Source of the DNA: Pigmentiphaga sp. H8
Lineage (GTDB): Bacteria; Pseudomonadota; Gammaproteobacteria; Burkholderiales; Burkholderiaceae_B
NCBI RefSeq assembly: GCF_003854895.1
Contig: NZ_CP033966.1
Location: forward strand, 4,030,001-4,094,000
DNA length: 64,000 nt
Direction: 5' to 3'
Shown in pieces: positions 9,442-18,079 of the stretch. How positions within the stretch are numbered: position 1 is the first letter of the stretch; each line of letters opens with the position of its first letter. The translations under genes and the position numbers were made by a program. The notes under the pieces were generated by a model that ran no database searches, was not told the origin of the DNA, and saw only the letters and a program-made list of their open reading frames with translations.

Positions 9442-10413
9442 TCAGTTCCTCGTTTCTTCCGATTGCCCGGGCCGGCTGGCCAGGGATTCCGCCAGGCCGG
9501 TCTCGAGGGTTGTCCATTGCATGCCGAGCACCTGCTCCGCGCGCCGCACGTCCAGGCGGATGTCCTGTTGCCACAGCCGCAGCAGCGCGGGCGAGATCAC
9601 GGGCGGCAGGCCGCGCAGACCGGCCTTGCCGCCGGCGATCTCCAGAATTTTCAGGGGCGGCGCCAGCACCTTGCCTTCCAGCTTGAGCCGCCGGGCGGTC
9701 ACGCGCCGCACCGGCACCGCGCCCATGGCGCGCGCCAGGCGCATGAAATAGACATTCCAGCTGGGGGCGCCGGCCATCGCGAGGTTGAACGCGCCGTCCG
9801 CGCCCCGTTGCAGCACCGCGGCGGCCGCGGCCACGACGTCGTCGACATGGACGAGGTTGCTGCATCCGTCGCCCGCCGGCCCGAGATCGCCCAGGCGACG
9901 GGCCCGCAGCAGGCGCACGATGCGCTCGGTCCACTGCGGACTGCCCGCGCCGTAGATGCAGCCGGGCCGCAGGATGCCGACCTGGGGCACATCCGCCAGC
10001 AGCGCCTCCGCCTGGATCTTGGCACCGCCATAGGACTGGGCCGGCAGGCTGGCGAAGGGGTGGTCCTCGTCCACCCTGCCGACAGCGTCGCCATAGACAG
10101 CCATGGAACTGAAATGCACGATGCGCAGCGGCCGCGAGCGCGAGGCCTGGACCTCGGCCATCGCGCGTGCCGTGGCCACCATGGCCTCGGCGCTGCCCGC
10201 CACGCAATTGACCAAGGCGTCCACGCCGGCCGCGGCCTGGGTCAGGGACGATGTATCGGTGGCCTCGCAGAAGACGGTCTCGATATCACCACCGGCGACC
10301 GGCTTGCGCCGCGTCGCGGCCACGGGCTCGGCCCAATCGGAGGCATGCAGCGCGGCGGCAAGCCGGCGGCCGACGTAGCCGGTGGCACCCAGGATCAGGA
10401 CACGGGTCTTCAT
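9442..10413 (-). CDS. NAD-dependent epimerase/dehydratase (323 aa)
   Basis: Extended short-chain dehydrogenase acting on nucleotide sugars or a related substrate. It has the Rossmann motif GATGYVG at residue 9, an FSSMAVYG serine segment near residue 105 and the YGGAK (YxxxK) catalytic pair near residue 132, then GCIYG. GGGAG precedes the ATG by six bases, and the start overlaps the upstream GMC oxidoreductase stop by 4 bp. Probable role: supply or modify a sugar for the locus polymer. Exact reaction unknown. Confidence 0.82.
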   Translation of the reverse strand: MKTRVLILGATGYVGRRLAAALHASDWAEPVAATRRKPVAGGDIETVFCEATDTSSLTQAAAGVDALVNCVAGSAEAMVATARAMAEVQASRSRPLRIVHFSSMAVYGDAVGRVDEDHPFASLPAQSYGGAKIQAEALLADVPQVGILRPGCIYGAGSPQWTERIVRLLRARRLGDLGPAGDGCSNLVHVDDVVAAAAAVLQRGADGAFNLAMAGAPSWNVYFMRLARAMGAVPVRRVTARRLKLEGKVLAPPLKILEIAGGKAGLRGLPPVISPALLRLWQQDIRLDVRRAEQVLGMQWTTLETGLAESLASRPGQSEETRN

Positions 10414-12095
10414 GCGGGACTCCCAGGGTCGGCCGGCTCACCGCCGGCATGCCGGACCTGCAGGTGCCGCGCCAGGCGCAGCGCCAGCGCGACGAGGGTC
10501 AAGGTGGGATTGGCCTGGCTGGACGTCGGGAACACCGCCGCCCCGGCCACGTACAGGTTCCGCACCTCGTGGACGCGGCAGTTCCTGTCGACCACGCTGG
10601 TGCGCGGATCGTCGCCCATGCGCGCCGTGCCGATGTGGTGGCCGCCGTAGGCGCCGTAGCGCGTCATCTCCCGCTCGACCACGCCAGGATCGTAATCGAA
10701 TTCGCCGATGCCCGAATCCCGGACGTCGGCCGCCAGCAAGGCCAGGGATTTCTGCACCGTCGCCACGTCCTGGCGCGTGTAGCGCCAGTCGACGTGCAGC
10801 CGCCGCATGCCGAGTTCATCGACGGACGCCCCCAGGCTTACCCGGCTTTCCCGATTGGGTTCCTGCTCGGCATGGAAATCCAGGCTGTAGCGCTCGGTCC
10901 GGGGGTAGACGATGATGGAAGGAAATTTGCGTGCGGCCAAGGTCCTGTCGCGCAGCCAGTGCCACAGGAAGCCCACCACCGACGGCGCGCCCCGCAGCAC
11001 GTTCACGCCGTGCCGCAGCCAGGCCCCCACGGTGACCCGCTCGTCGCCGTGCAGGCGCTTGGCGTACTCGTAGGGCACGAACGCCCGGGCCAGGAACAGC
11101 AGCGACAGGATGGCGGTTCCGTGCGCGGGATCGGTGATCCTGGGGTGATGCAGCCGGGCCACGAAATTGCCGATGCCCTGCTCGCGCTGGACGCCGGGCC
11201 GCAGCGCCAGCCGCCGCCGGCAATACGTGCCGTCGTCGGCGACGTCGTAGCCGTGCCAGGCGCGATGGGGCGGCGCCAGCACGAGGTTGCCTATGGTCCC
11301 GGCCAGGTGGCACATGTAGTAGCGGCCCACGACGTCGTGCGCGTTGCCCAGGCCCCGTCCCGTGCGGCCGGGACTGTTCAGCAGCAGCCGGACCACCTCC
11401 AGGCCGCCCGCGGCCAGCACCACGCTGTCCGCCGACACGGCGAAGGTCTTGCCATCGAGCGTCTTGAATTCCACGCGACGGATCGCCTCGCCGGCCTCGT
11501 CCAGCTCCAGCCGGGTCACGTTCGCGTGCAGGACGACTCGCAGGTCCGGCGCCGTCCGCAAACGCTGGAGGTAGCGTCCGCCGAAATTCGTGGGACAGCT
11601 GAAGCGCTCCAGCGTATGGGTGGAGAAGTGGCTTTCGTCGAAACCGTCCAGCATGGGCCGGCGCGGCCCCGCGAATGCTTCGGCCATCGTGTAGGCATAG
11701 TCGCCGGCCTCGCACCAGGCATTGGCCGCCGGATAGTAGGGAGCCAGGTCCTCGGCGCCGATGGGCCAGCCGCTGCCGGCGATATACGGGCGGGCCTCGA
11801 AATCGATGGGATCCAGGGGCATGCAGCGTCCGCCCCAGATCGTGGTCGAACCGCCCAGTTCGCGCTGGCGGTAGCGATCGAGCGGACTGTGCAGCGCGGC
11901 GTCCTCGACCGTGCCTTCGTACAAGGCCTGCGTGCGCGGCTCGGGCTCCTGGCCGCCCGCCTCCAGCACGATCACGTCCAGGCCGGAATCGGCCAGCGAG
12001 AGCGCCATGGCGATGCCGGCCGCGCCGGCTCCCACGATACAGATGTCGGCGTGCAGCCGGGCGTCCTGCGGCAGCGTGTTGGCGTCGAGCAACAT
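10410..12095 (-). CDS. GMC-family FAD-dependent oxidoreductase (561 aa)
   Basis: Glucose-methanol-choline type flavoenzyme: N-terminal dinucleotide-binding motif DICIVGAGAAGIAMALSLADSG at residues 15-36, an ELGGSTTIWGG segment near 97, and C-terminal HHIGTARMG and SQANPTLTLVALALRLA segments. The ATG at 12095 is chosen because TGAGG lies six bases upstream and the FAD motif then falls at the usual position; the frame is open further upstream without a better start. The family oxidises alcohol groups of sugars and alcohols. Presence inside a polysaccharide operon suggests oxidation of a sugar hydroxyl or of a lipid-linked precursor, which is inference. Confidence 0.85.
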   Translation of the reverse strand: MLLDANTLPQDARLHADICIVGAGAAGIAMALSLADSGLDVIVLEAGGQEPEPRTQALYEGTVEDAALHSPLDRYRQRELGGSTTIWGGRCMPLDPIDFEARPYIAGSGWPIGAEDLAPYYPAANAWCEAGDYAYTMAEAFAGPRRPMLDGFDESHFSTHTLERFSCPTNFGGRYLQRLRTAPDLRVVLHANVTRLELDEAGEAIRRVEFKTLDGKTFAVSADSVVLAAGGLEVVRLLLNSPGRTGRGLGNAHDVVGRYYMCHLAGTIGNLVLAPPHRAWHGYDVADDGTYCRRRLALRPGVQREQGIGNFVARLHHPRITDPAHGTAILSLLFLARAFVPYEYAKRLHGDERVTVGAWLRHGVNVLRGAPSVVGFLWHWLRDRTLAARKFPSIIVYPRTERYSLDFHAEQEPNRESRVSLGASVDELGMRRLHVDWRYTRQDVATVQKSLALLAADVRDSGIGEFDYDPGVVEREMTRYGAYGGHHIGTARMGDDPRTSVVDRNCRVHEVRNLYVAGAAVFPTSSQANPTLTLVALALRLARHLQVRHAGGEPADPGSPA

Positions 12096-12120
12096 GGTGG
12101 GCCTCAGGAAAAGAAAATCG

Positions 12121-13587
12121 TCATTGGTCGCACATCCGGGTATCCAGGTAGCGCGGCGCGTCGCACTCCTCGCGCATGTACAGGCGCGACGGACGCGGCG
12201 AGCCATTGTCATACATCAGGGTGACCCCGGCGCGGACCACCGTGCCGCCGTAGCCCGGATACCCGGCCCCGCTGACGCGCTCGCGCCAGCCGTCCAGGGT
12301 CAGCAGCACGCGGGGATTCATCTGCCATTCCAGGCGCGGGCCCACGCGCCAGCTCATCGTCTCGGACGTGCCGCCCGCGCCGATGCGATAGTTCTTCTGC
12401 CGTTCCCGCACGACGTTCAACGACAGCCAGGTCTTCTCCCCCGCCTGCCAGCGCATGCTCACCCGGCCGCCGGTCAACGTCGAGTACAGCGTGGAAGGGT
12501 CTTCCTCGTTGCCGAACGGCCGGTGCCACAGGTGGACGTGGAACGCGGTCTTCACCGAATAATCCCAGTACGCGCGCAGCTCGGCGGTGACGAAATCCAC
12601 GTTGCGGTCGGTCAGTGTCGCGTACCGGCGCTGGCGCCATCCCGCGTAGCCTTCGAGGGCCGTCCTGGCGCTGTAGTGCCAGATGCTGTTCAGGAAGAAC
12701 TCCGTGTCGGTGTAAGCCCGGTCCAGTTGCTGTACCTGCAGCGGCGTGCGGTCCGGATAGCTGCTGCGCACCCGCGACACGCCGGCCATCACATAGGAGT
12801 TGTCCCGGCCCATGAGGCGGCCGGCAAGCTGTATCTGGCTGTCGTCCCGGTTGTACAGCTGCTGGTTCAGCGCGAACTCGTTGCGGGAGGACGTGCGCGA
12901 AACACCCAGGATCGGCAGCGTCAGCGACTCGGTCACGCGCAGTCCGATGTCGGCGTTGAACACCCGCTGCTTGAGCAGGTCGCGCTCGGGCCAGCTGGAG
13001 GCCATGTAGCGGTTGAGCCGGACCCGGTCGGATATCGAGGCGCTGCCCTGGAGCAGATCGCCGGCGTGCCACTGCAAGGTTGTCTTGAGCGCGTGGGGAT
13101 GGTGGTCGAGCTGCCCCTGGTGCCGGTAATCGACATTGCCGAAGGCCGCCGAGGTCAGCAGCCGCGTGCGCTCGGACGCCAGGGGAATGATCGCGGCCGC
13201 ACGCACCTCGTCGCCCACGGCAAGATCGCTGCGGCGCCGGTCCCCCACCGTATCCGGCAGGCGGTAGGGGTTGCTGACCTGCTGGATCACGCGGGAGATC
13301 TGGACCGAATATTCGATGCCCTCGGGAAAGACCGGCGAGCCCGCGCCCAGGCCGCGGCGGGTCAATGGCGCCCGCCCGGCGTCCGGCTCAGGGGAAGGTG
13401 CCGGCCCGGCGGGTTCGGGCGGCTTCGGCGCCACGACGCCGACGGTCTTGGCGATGACCGCCTCGATCATCGCGTCCGCGCCGGCATCGGACTGGGCGGA
13501 GGCCACGGACGAGGCGGCGCACATCAACACGGCGGCTGCCAGCGGTATCGCCGGCGGCCAGACAGAGGAATGCTGGTGCGCGCGCAC
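12121..13587 (-). CDS. Outer-membrane beta-barrel protein of an exopolysaccharide locus (EpsL-like, 488 aa)
   Basis: Signal peptide at the N-terminus (PLAAAVLMCAASSVASAQ, cleavage after ASA or AQ), then a Pro/Ala-rich linker (about 55-75). The rest is a long alternating polar/aromatic region rich in paired RxxxxRxY-type strands, consistent with a large beta barrel. Such barrels sit beside Wza-type exporters in beta-proteobacterial eps loci and are proposed secretion pores. Starts with GTG at 13587, 11 bases after the exporter stop, so both are co-expressed. Family name is by resemblance. Confidence 0.7.
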   Translation of the reverse strand: MRAHQHSSVWPPAIPLAAAVLMCAASSVASAQSDAGADAMIEAVIAKTVGVVAPKPPEPAGPAPSPEPDAGRAPLTRRGLGAGSPVFPEGIEYSVQISRVIQQVSNPYRLPDTVGDRRRSDLAVGDEVRAAAIIPLASERTRLLTSAAFGNVDYRHQGQLDHHPHALKTTLQWHAGDLLQGSASISDRVRLNRYMASSWPERDLLKQRVFNADIGLRVTESLTLPILGVSRTSSRNEFALNQQLYNRDDSQIQLAGRLMGRDNSYVMAGVSRVRSSYPDRTPLQVQQLDRAYTDTEFFLNSIWHYSARTALEGYAGWRQRRYATLTDRNVDFVTAELRAYWDYSVKTAFHVHLWHRPFGNEEDPSTLYSTLTGGRVSMRWQAGEKTWLSLNVVRERQKNYRIGAGGTSETMSWRVGPRLEWQMNPRVLLTLDGWRERVSGAGYPGYGGTVVRAGVTLMYDNGSPRPSRLYMREECDAPRYLDTRMCDQ

Positions 13588-13598
13588 GCCCGCCCCGG

Positions 13599-14480
13599 CT
13601 AGAAAAAGCGTTCGTCGACGTAGATGACGTCGCCGGCGGCAACCGGATCGTCCAGGTTGACGCGCTGCTTGCGTTGCTCGCCCGTGCCGGGATCCGGCCG
13701 GCTGATGCTGATGCGGCGCTCGGAAGCCCGCTGCGTGAGCCCCCCGGCCAGCGACAGCGCGCGCATCACGTTCAGGCCCCGCTCCATGGGATAGGCGCCC
13801 GCCCGCGTGACTTCGCCGTAGATGTAGAAAACCTTGGCCTGCGGCACATAGACGACGTCGCCGGCCTGCAGTTGCAGGTCTTCGACGGGACGCTCTGGCA
13901 GGCTCTTGTTGCCGATCAGCAACTCCATGCGGCGCTGGCCGCTTTCGGCCTGGCCGTCCTTGCGCAGGACGACGGCGACGTCGTCGGCGTTGTCCTTCAG
14001 GCCGCCGGCCTGGGCCAGCAATTCCAGCAGCGTCAGACTGCCCTCGATGGGATAACGGCCGGGCTTGGCGACGCTGCCGAGGATGGACGCCATGCGGCTG
14101 CGGACCCGCAGCACCTCGATCGCCACCTGGGGATCGTTCAGGTAACCGCGCTGGCGCAGTCCGTCGGCGATTCGCTTGGCGATGGCCGAGGGGGCCTCGC
14201 CCCCGACGGCCATGTCGCCCAGGAAGGGCACCACGATGTGCCCCCGGACGTCCAGGGTGACCTGGGCGGCCAGTTCGGGCTGGCCGTAGACTGTGAGATA
14301 CAGCGTGTCGCCCGGCCCCACCGTGGCGACGGCGCCCCCTTCGACTTCGGAGGGCACGACGGTTGCCGGCGCCAGGCGTCCGGGATGAGGCATCTCATCG
14401 GCGGCGTAGGCGGTACCAAGCGCCAGCCAGGCCACCAGCGCCGCCAGCATCCTGGGCAGACATATGCGTAATTGCCTCAA
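13599..14480 (-). CDS. Polysaccharide export protein, Wza/EpsE type (293 aa)
   Basis: Periplasmic/outer-membrane polysaccharide export protein. Signal peptide with basic n-region, cleavage likely after ALGTAYA. Then a Poly_export domain (LYLTVYGQPELAAQVTLDVRGHIVVPFLG) and two SLBB domains (ASILGSVAKPGRYPI and KVFYIYGEVTRAGAYPM). A TTG start at 14480 is preferred: GGAG lies five bases upstream and it gives the usual Arg-containing n-region. ATG at 14450 is the alternative. No lipobox Cys is apparent, unlike Wza. First gene of the - strand operon, with a TATAAT box upstream at 14529-14534. Confidence 0.85.
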   Translation of the reverse strand: MRQLRICLPRMLAALVAWLALGTAYAADEMPHPGRLAPATVVPSEVEGGAVATVGPGDTLYLTVYGQPELAAQVTLDVRGHIVVPFLGDMAVGGEAPSAIAKRIADGLRQRGYLNDPQVAIEVLRVRSRMASILGSVAKPGRYPIEGSLTLLELLAQAGGLKDNADDVAVVLRKDGQAESGQRRMELLIGNKSLPERPVEDLQLQAGDVVYVPQAKVFYIYGEVTRAGAYPMERGLNVMRALSLAGGLTQRASERRISISRPDPGTGEQRKQRVNLDDPVAAGDVIYVDERFF

Positions 14481-14528
14481 AACTACTCCATTGAAGTCGC
14501 GGAAACGCCCGCTAAAATCATCACGCCG

Positions 14529-14534
14529 ATTATA
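14529..14534 (-). promoter_or_regulatory. -10 box for the - strand polysaccharide export operon
   Basis: On the - strand this reads TATAAT, about 49 bases upstream of the TTG start of the export gene. A consensus -35 at 16-18 bp spacing is not visible, so activator dependence is possible. The rest of the 217-bp divergent gap up to 14697 shows no other clear signal. Confidence 0.4.
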
Positions 14535-14697
14535 GAGGGGGATCAGGGACGGACCGCAGGTGCGACATTCTCGCAGAACAGCCTGGCAAAGGAACAGCAA
14601 ACAACTCCAAGCCGGGAAATAACAGGCGCAATTTTTTGTAGCATTCTTCCGGCGTTCCTCCTGCCCCGCGCTTACCACGCCCGTCCTCCATTTCGAC

Positions 14698-15486
14698 ATG
14701 CCTACACACTCTGCCCAGCCCGATATCGTCCGGATGCGGCTTTTCGACCTGGACATCATCGCGGCGACCTTTCCCGAGGCCGTCGCGATCCTGACCGACG
14801 CCGTCGCCAGCCGGCGCGGGCCGGCGGGCATCGTGTCGACCCCCAACGTCGACCACGTGGTGCGCCTGGACAAGCAGCCCGATCTCCAGCCCATCTACCG
14901 CCAGGCCGAATACCTGTTCGCCGACGGCATGCCTATCGTCTGGGCCAGCCGCCTGCTGGGCCGTCCGCTGCCCGAGCGCGTGACGGGCTCGGACCTGTTC
15001 GTGGCGCTCTGCCAGCAGGCGGTCGCGCACGGCTGGAAGATCGCGATCCTGGGCGGCATGCCCGGCGACGGCCCCATGCTGGAAAGCCGCTTCGCCGCCA
15101 CCTATCCCGGCATCGACGTCACCGTGATGACGCCGTCGATGCGGTTCGACCCGCTGGGCGACGAAGGGCGCGAAGCCGCGGACCGCATCCGCGCCCTGGC
15201 GCCCGACCTCGTCTTCGTCTGCCTGGGCATGCCCAAGCAGGAAACCTGGGCCGGCCGCTATGCCGCCACGCTGCCCCACGGGCTGGTGCTGTGCGTAGGA
15301 GCGGCCATGGAATTCGCCATCGGCCTGCAACGGCGCGCGCCGCGGCTGGTCCAGCGCGTGGGCATGGAGTGGCTCTGGCGCCTGCTCAGCAATCCCGGCA
15401 GGCTGTGGCGGCGCTATCTGAAGGAAGACCCCCGGTTCTTCGCCATCTGCTGGCGGGAATATCGCTCCAGCGTGCGCGGACGCTGA
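14698..15486 (+). CDS. WecB/TagA/CpsF family glycosyltransferase (262 aa)
   Basis: GT26 transferase that adds the second sugar, often an N-acetylmannosamine-type residue, to an undecaprenyl-diphosphate sugar. Signature segments: STPNVDHVVRL (about residue 47), FADGMPIVWASRLLG (about 74), TGSDLF, and VFVCLGMPKQETW (about 177) with GAAMEFAIGLQRRAP. Cytoplasmic, membrane-associated. No strong ribosome-binding site precedes ATG 14698; Met13 (14734) is an alternative. It is divergent from the export operon and followed by the initiating transferase. Confidence 0.88.
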   Translation: MPTHSAQPDIVRMRLFDLDIIAATFPEAVAILTDAVASRRGPAGIVSTPNVDHVVRLDKQPDLQPIYRQAEYLFADGMPIVWASRLLGRPLPERVTGSDLFVALCQQAVAHGWKIAILGGMPGDGPMLESRFAATYPGIDVTVMTPSMRFDPLGDEGREAADRIRALAPDLVFVCLGMPKQETWAGRYAATLPHGLVLCVGAAMEFAIGLQRRAPRLVQRVGMEWLWRLLSNPGRLWRRYLKEDPRFFAICWREYRSSVRGR

Positions 15487-15497
15487 CAGGAAACCCC

Positions 15498-16889
15498 ATG
15501 GCCACCAGCCGCCTCCCCTCCCACCAGCGCATGTTCTACAGCATGGCCGCCATCGGAGCAGCCGTGATCGCGCTGCTCTGCCATGCCGCCACCAGCGTCT
15601 ATTTCGGGCGCCAGCCCTCGAACGAGGACGGGGCGCTGCTGCTCGTCATCGCGCTGGCCACCGGCATCGCCTACTACCGTTTCGAACAGCTGCTCAGCAC
15701 GCGGACCATGGCCTTCATGCTGTGGCGCGCCATCCTGACCTGGTCGCAGGTGGTCATGGTGACGCTGCTCGCCTTCATTCTGCTGCCCATCGAGCACCGC
15801 AATCTGGGCCGGGAAATCCTGCAGGCCTGGGCCTTCCTGACACCCGTGGCGCTGCTGCCGGGCCTGGCGCTGATGCGGCTCAGCGCGCAACACCTGTACG
15901 GCGCCAGCCAGTACGTCCGCCGGGCCATCTTCATCATGCCCGGCTTCCAGGCCCAGACCCTGGCCATCCGGCTGCGCCGCTCGCCGGCCATGGGCATCCT
16001 GGTGGACGGCTACTTCGACGACACCCCGCGGCAGGAGCCGCTGGACTCGCTGCCCTACCTGGGCGACCTGCCCCAGGCCGTCGAACACCTGAAGGAACAG
16101 AAATCCAACGTCGCCTTCATCAGCATGACGCTGATGAAGACCCCCTACGCCCAGCCCATCCTGAATCAGTTGGGCGATTCGACGTCGGCCATCTACCTGA
16201 TCCCGGAATCGCCCGCGCTGGGCGATTTCGAGGTCAGCGTCAGCAACATGGCGGGCGTGCCCCTGCTGCGCCTGCACGACACCCAGATCCTGGGCATCGC
16301 GCGAGGCATCAAGCGCTGCATGGACCTGCTGTTCGCCGGCCTGATGCTGCTCGCGGCGGGCATCCCCATGCTGGTGATCGCGGCGCTGGTGCGGCTGAGC
16401 TCGCCCGGCGCTGTCCTGTTCCGCCAGACCCGCTATGGCCTGGACGGCGAGCCGATACAGGTCATGAAGTTCCGGTCCATGTACACGCACCAGCCGGACC
16501 CCGGCAAGATCCACCAGGCTACCCGGGGCGACCCACGCATCACGCCCGTGGGCCGGATCCTGCGCCGCACCTCGCTGGACGAACTGCCCCAGCTGTTCAA
16601 CGTCTTCAACGGCAGCATGAGCCTGGTCGGCCCGCGCCCCCATGCCGCGGAACACAACGAGTTCTACCGGCAGCAGATACGCGGCTACATGCTGCGCCAC
16701 ACGGTCAAGCCGGGCATTACCGGCTGGGCTCAGGTCAACGGGCTGCGCGGCGAAACCGACACGCTGGACAAGATGATGAAGCGGGTGGAGTACGATCGCT
16801 ACTACATCCAGCACTGGTCGCCCTGGCTGGACATCCGCATTCTTTTCATGACCTTGCGTCTGGTTGTCCACGACAGCAAGGCCTATTGA
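15498..16889 (+). CDS. Exopolysaccharide biosynthesis polyprenyl glycosylphosphotransferase (WcaJ-like, 463 aa)
   Basis: Initiating enzyme that links a sugar-1-phosphate to undecaprenyl phosphate. Four N-terminal TM segments (to about residue 130), a CoA-binding-like cytosolic domain, then a fifth hydrophobic segment (KRCMDLLFAGLMLLAAGIP). The C-terminal bacterial sugar transferase domain shows VMKFRSM, RRTSLDELPQLFNVFNG and SLVGPRP. AGGA lies six bases before the ATG. Length and layout match WcaJ/WbaP-type enzymes. The sugar (glucose versus galactose) is not decidable from the sequence. Confidence 0.9.
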   Translation: MATSRLPSHQRMFYSMAAIGAAVIALLCHAATSVYFGRQPSNEDGALLLVIALATGIAYYRFEQLLSTRTMAFMLWRAILTWSQVVMVTLLAFILLPIEHRNLGREILQAWAFLTPVALLPGLALMRLSAQHLYGASQYVRRAIFIMPGFQAQTLAIRLRRSPAMGILVDGYFDDTPRQEPLDSLPYLGDLPQAVEHLKEQKSNVAFISMTLMKTPYAQPILNQLGDSTSAIYLIPESPALGDFEVSVSNMAGVPLLRLHDTQILGIARGIKRCMDLLFAGLMLLAAGIPMLVIAALVRLSSPGAVLFRQTRYGLDGEPIQVMKFRSMYTHQPDPGKIHQATRGDPRITPVGRILRRTSLDELPQLFNVFNGSMSLVGPRPHAAEHNEFYRQQIRGYMLRHTVKPGITGWAQVNGLRGETDTLDKMMKRVEYDRYYIQHWSPWLDIRILFMTLRLVVHDSKAY

Positions 16890-16901
16890 CGACAGCCTTA
16901 C

Positions 16902-17114
16902 ATGCCCGACACGCCCGCCCCCCAGCGACTGATGGAAGTCGAGATCAAGCTCGCCTTCATGGAAGACCTGGTCGAGCAATTGAACGAACTGGTCTACCGG
17001 CAGCAGCAACAGATCGATGCGCTGGCGCGCGAGCTGGCCCGGGTCCGGGAACAGAGCACGCAGGGACCGGCCGCGCCGGCATCACTGCGCGACGAGATCC
17101 CTCCGCACTACTGA
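16902..17114 (+). CDS. slyX: SlyX family protein (70 aa)
   Basis: Small acidic coiled-coil protein: MEVEIKLAFMEDLVEQLNELVYRQQQQIDALARELARV is the conserved SlyX heptad region, ending in the typical PPHY tail. Length matches the family (about 70). Function is not well established. It lies 12 bases after the sugar transferase gene and converges on recR. Confidence 0.9.
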   Translation: MPDTPAPQRLMEVEIKLAFMEDLVEQLNELVYRQQQQIDALARELARVREQSTQGPAAPASLRDEIPPHY

Positions 17115-17119
17115 AACGG

Positions 17120-17140
17120 AAAAGCGCGCCTACGGCGCGC
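17120..17140 (-). terminator. Intrinsic terminator of dnaX-ybaB-recR, overlapping the recR stop codon
   Basis: Read on the - strand: GCGCGCC-GTA-GGCGCGC followed by TTTT, a 7-bp perfect stem with a short U-run. The recR TAG (17130-17132) straddles the base of the stem and the loop, so the last recR codons form one arm. Confidence 0.7.
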
Positions 17141-17741
17141 GGCGGTCCATCAGCGCCCAGGCGATGGTGCCGGCATCGACGTATTCCAGCTCGCTGCCGG
17201 CGGGCACCCCGCGCGCCAGCCGGGTCACGCCCAGGCCCTGCGCGCGCAGCAGCTCGGCCAGATAGTGGGCGGTGGTCTCGCCTTCGGTCGTGAAATTGGT
17301 GGCCAGGATGACTTCCCTGACCTGGCCGTCGGTGGCACGCTCGAGCAGGCGGTCGAAACCGATCTCGTGCGGCCCCACGCCCTCGAGCGGGGACAGCCGG
17401 CCCATCAGGACGAAATACAGCCCGTTGTAGCTGTGGCTGGCCTCGATCATGTTCTGGTCGGCCGGCGTCTCGACCACGCACAGCAGGCTGGCGTCGCGGC
17501 GCGGGCTGGCGCAGGTTTCGCAGATCTCGGACTCGGTGAAGGTATTGCAGCGCACGCAATGGCGCAGCCGGTCGACGGCGTCGCCCAGGGCCTGGCCCAG
17601 CATGCGGGCGCCGTGCGGGTCGTGCTGCAGCAGGTGATAGGCCATGCGCTGCGCCGACTTGGCGCCTACCCCCGGCAAGCGCTTGAGGGCATCGACCAGT
17701 ACCGACAGCGGCGCCGGTCCGACGAATCGATCGCCTGCCAT
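17130..17741 (-). CDS. recR: Recombination mediator protein RecR (203 aa)
   Basis: RecFOR pathway protein that loads RecA at gaps. Order: helix-hairpin-helix LKRLPGVGAKSAQRMAYHLL (about residues 17-36), zinc finger CVRCNTFTESEICETC (about 57-72), Toprim domain starting LLCVVETPADQNMIEASH (about 80), and the C-terminal GVPAGSELEYVDAGTI signature. Full family length. It follows ybaB by 11 bases in the conserved dnaX-ybaB-recR order. Confidence 0.97.
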   Translation of the reverse strand: MAGDRFVGPAPLSVLVDALKRLPGVGAKSAQRMAYHLLQHDPHGARMLGQALGDAVDRLRHCVRCNTFTESEICETCASPRRDASLLCVVETPADQNMIEASHSYNGLYFVLMGRLSPLEGVGPHEIGFDRLLERATDGQVREVILATNFTTEGETTAHYLAELLRAQGLGVTRLARGVPAGSELEYVDAGTIAWALMDRRAP

Positions 17742-17752
17742 GACCGTCCCGC

Positions 17753-18079
17753 TCAGAAAGGCAGCTTCATGCCCGGAGGCAGGGGCAGGCCGGCGGTCAG
17801 CGCGGACATCTTCTCCTGGCTCGTGGCTTCGGCCTTGCGCAGCGCGTCGTTGAGCGCGGCCGCCACGAGATCCTCCAGCATGTCCTTGTCGTCGGCCAGC
17901 AGGCTGGGATCGATGGCGACGCGCTTGACGTCGTTGCGGCAGGACATGGTCACCTTGACCAGTCCGCCGCCGGAGACGCCTTCGACGAGCATGTCGGCCA
18001 GCGCTTCCTGCGCCTTCTTCATGTTTTCCTGCATCTGCTGCGCCTGGCGCATCAGGCCGGCAAGCTGTCCTTTCATCAT
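17753..18079 (-). CDS. ybaB: YbaB/EbfC nucleoid-associated protein (108 aa)
   Basis: Small dimeric DNA-binding protein: N-terminal MKGQLAGLMRQAQQMQENMKKAQEAL helix, VSGGGLVKVTMSCRNDVKRVAIDPSLL core strands, and the Gly/Pro-rich GLPLPPGMKLPF tail typical of the family. Start at 18079 overlaps the dnaX stop (ATGA). Position between dnaX and recR is conserved across proteobacteria. Confidence 0.96.
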   Translation of the reverse strand: MMKGQLAGLMRQAQQMQENMKKAQEALADMLVEGVSGGGLVKVTMSCRNDVKRVAIDPSLLADDKDMLEDLVAAALNDALRKAEATSQEKMSALTAGLPLPPGMKLPF

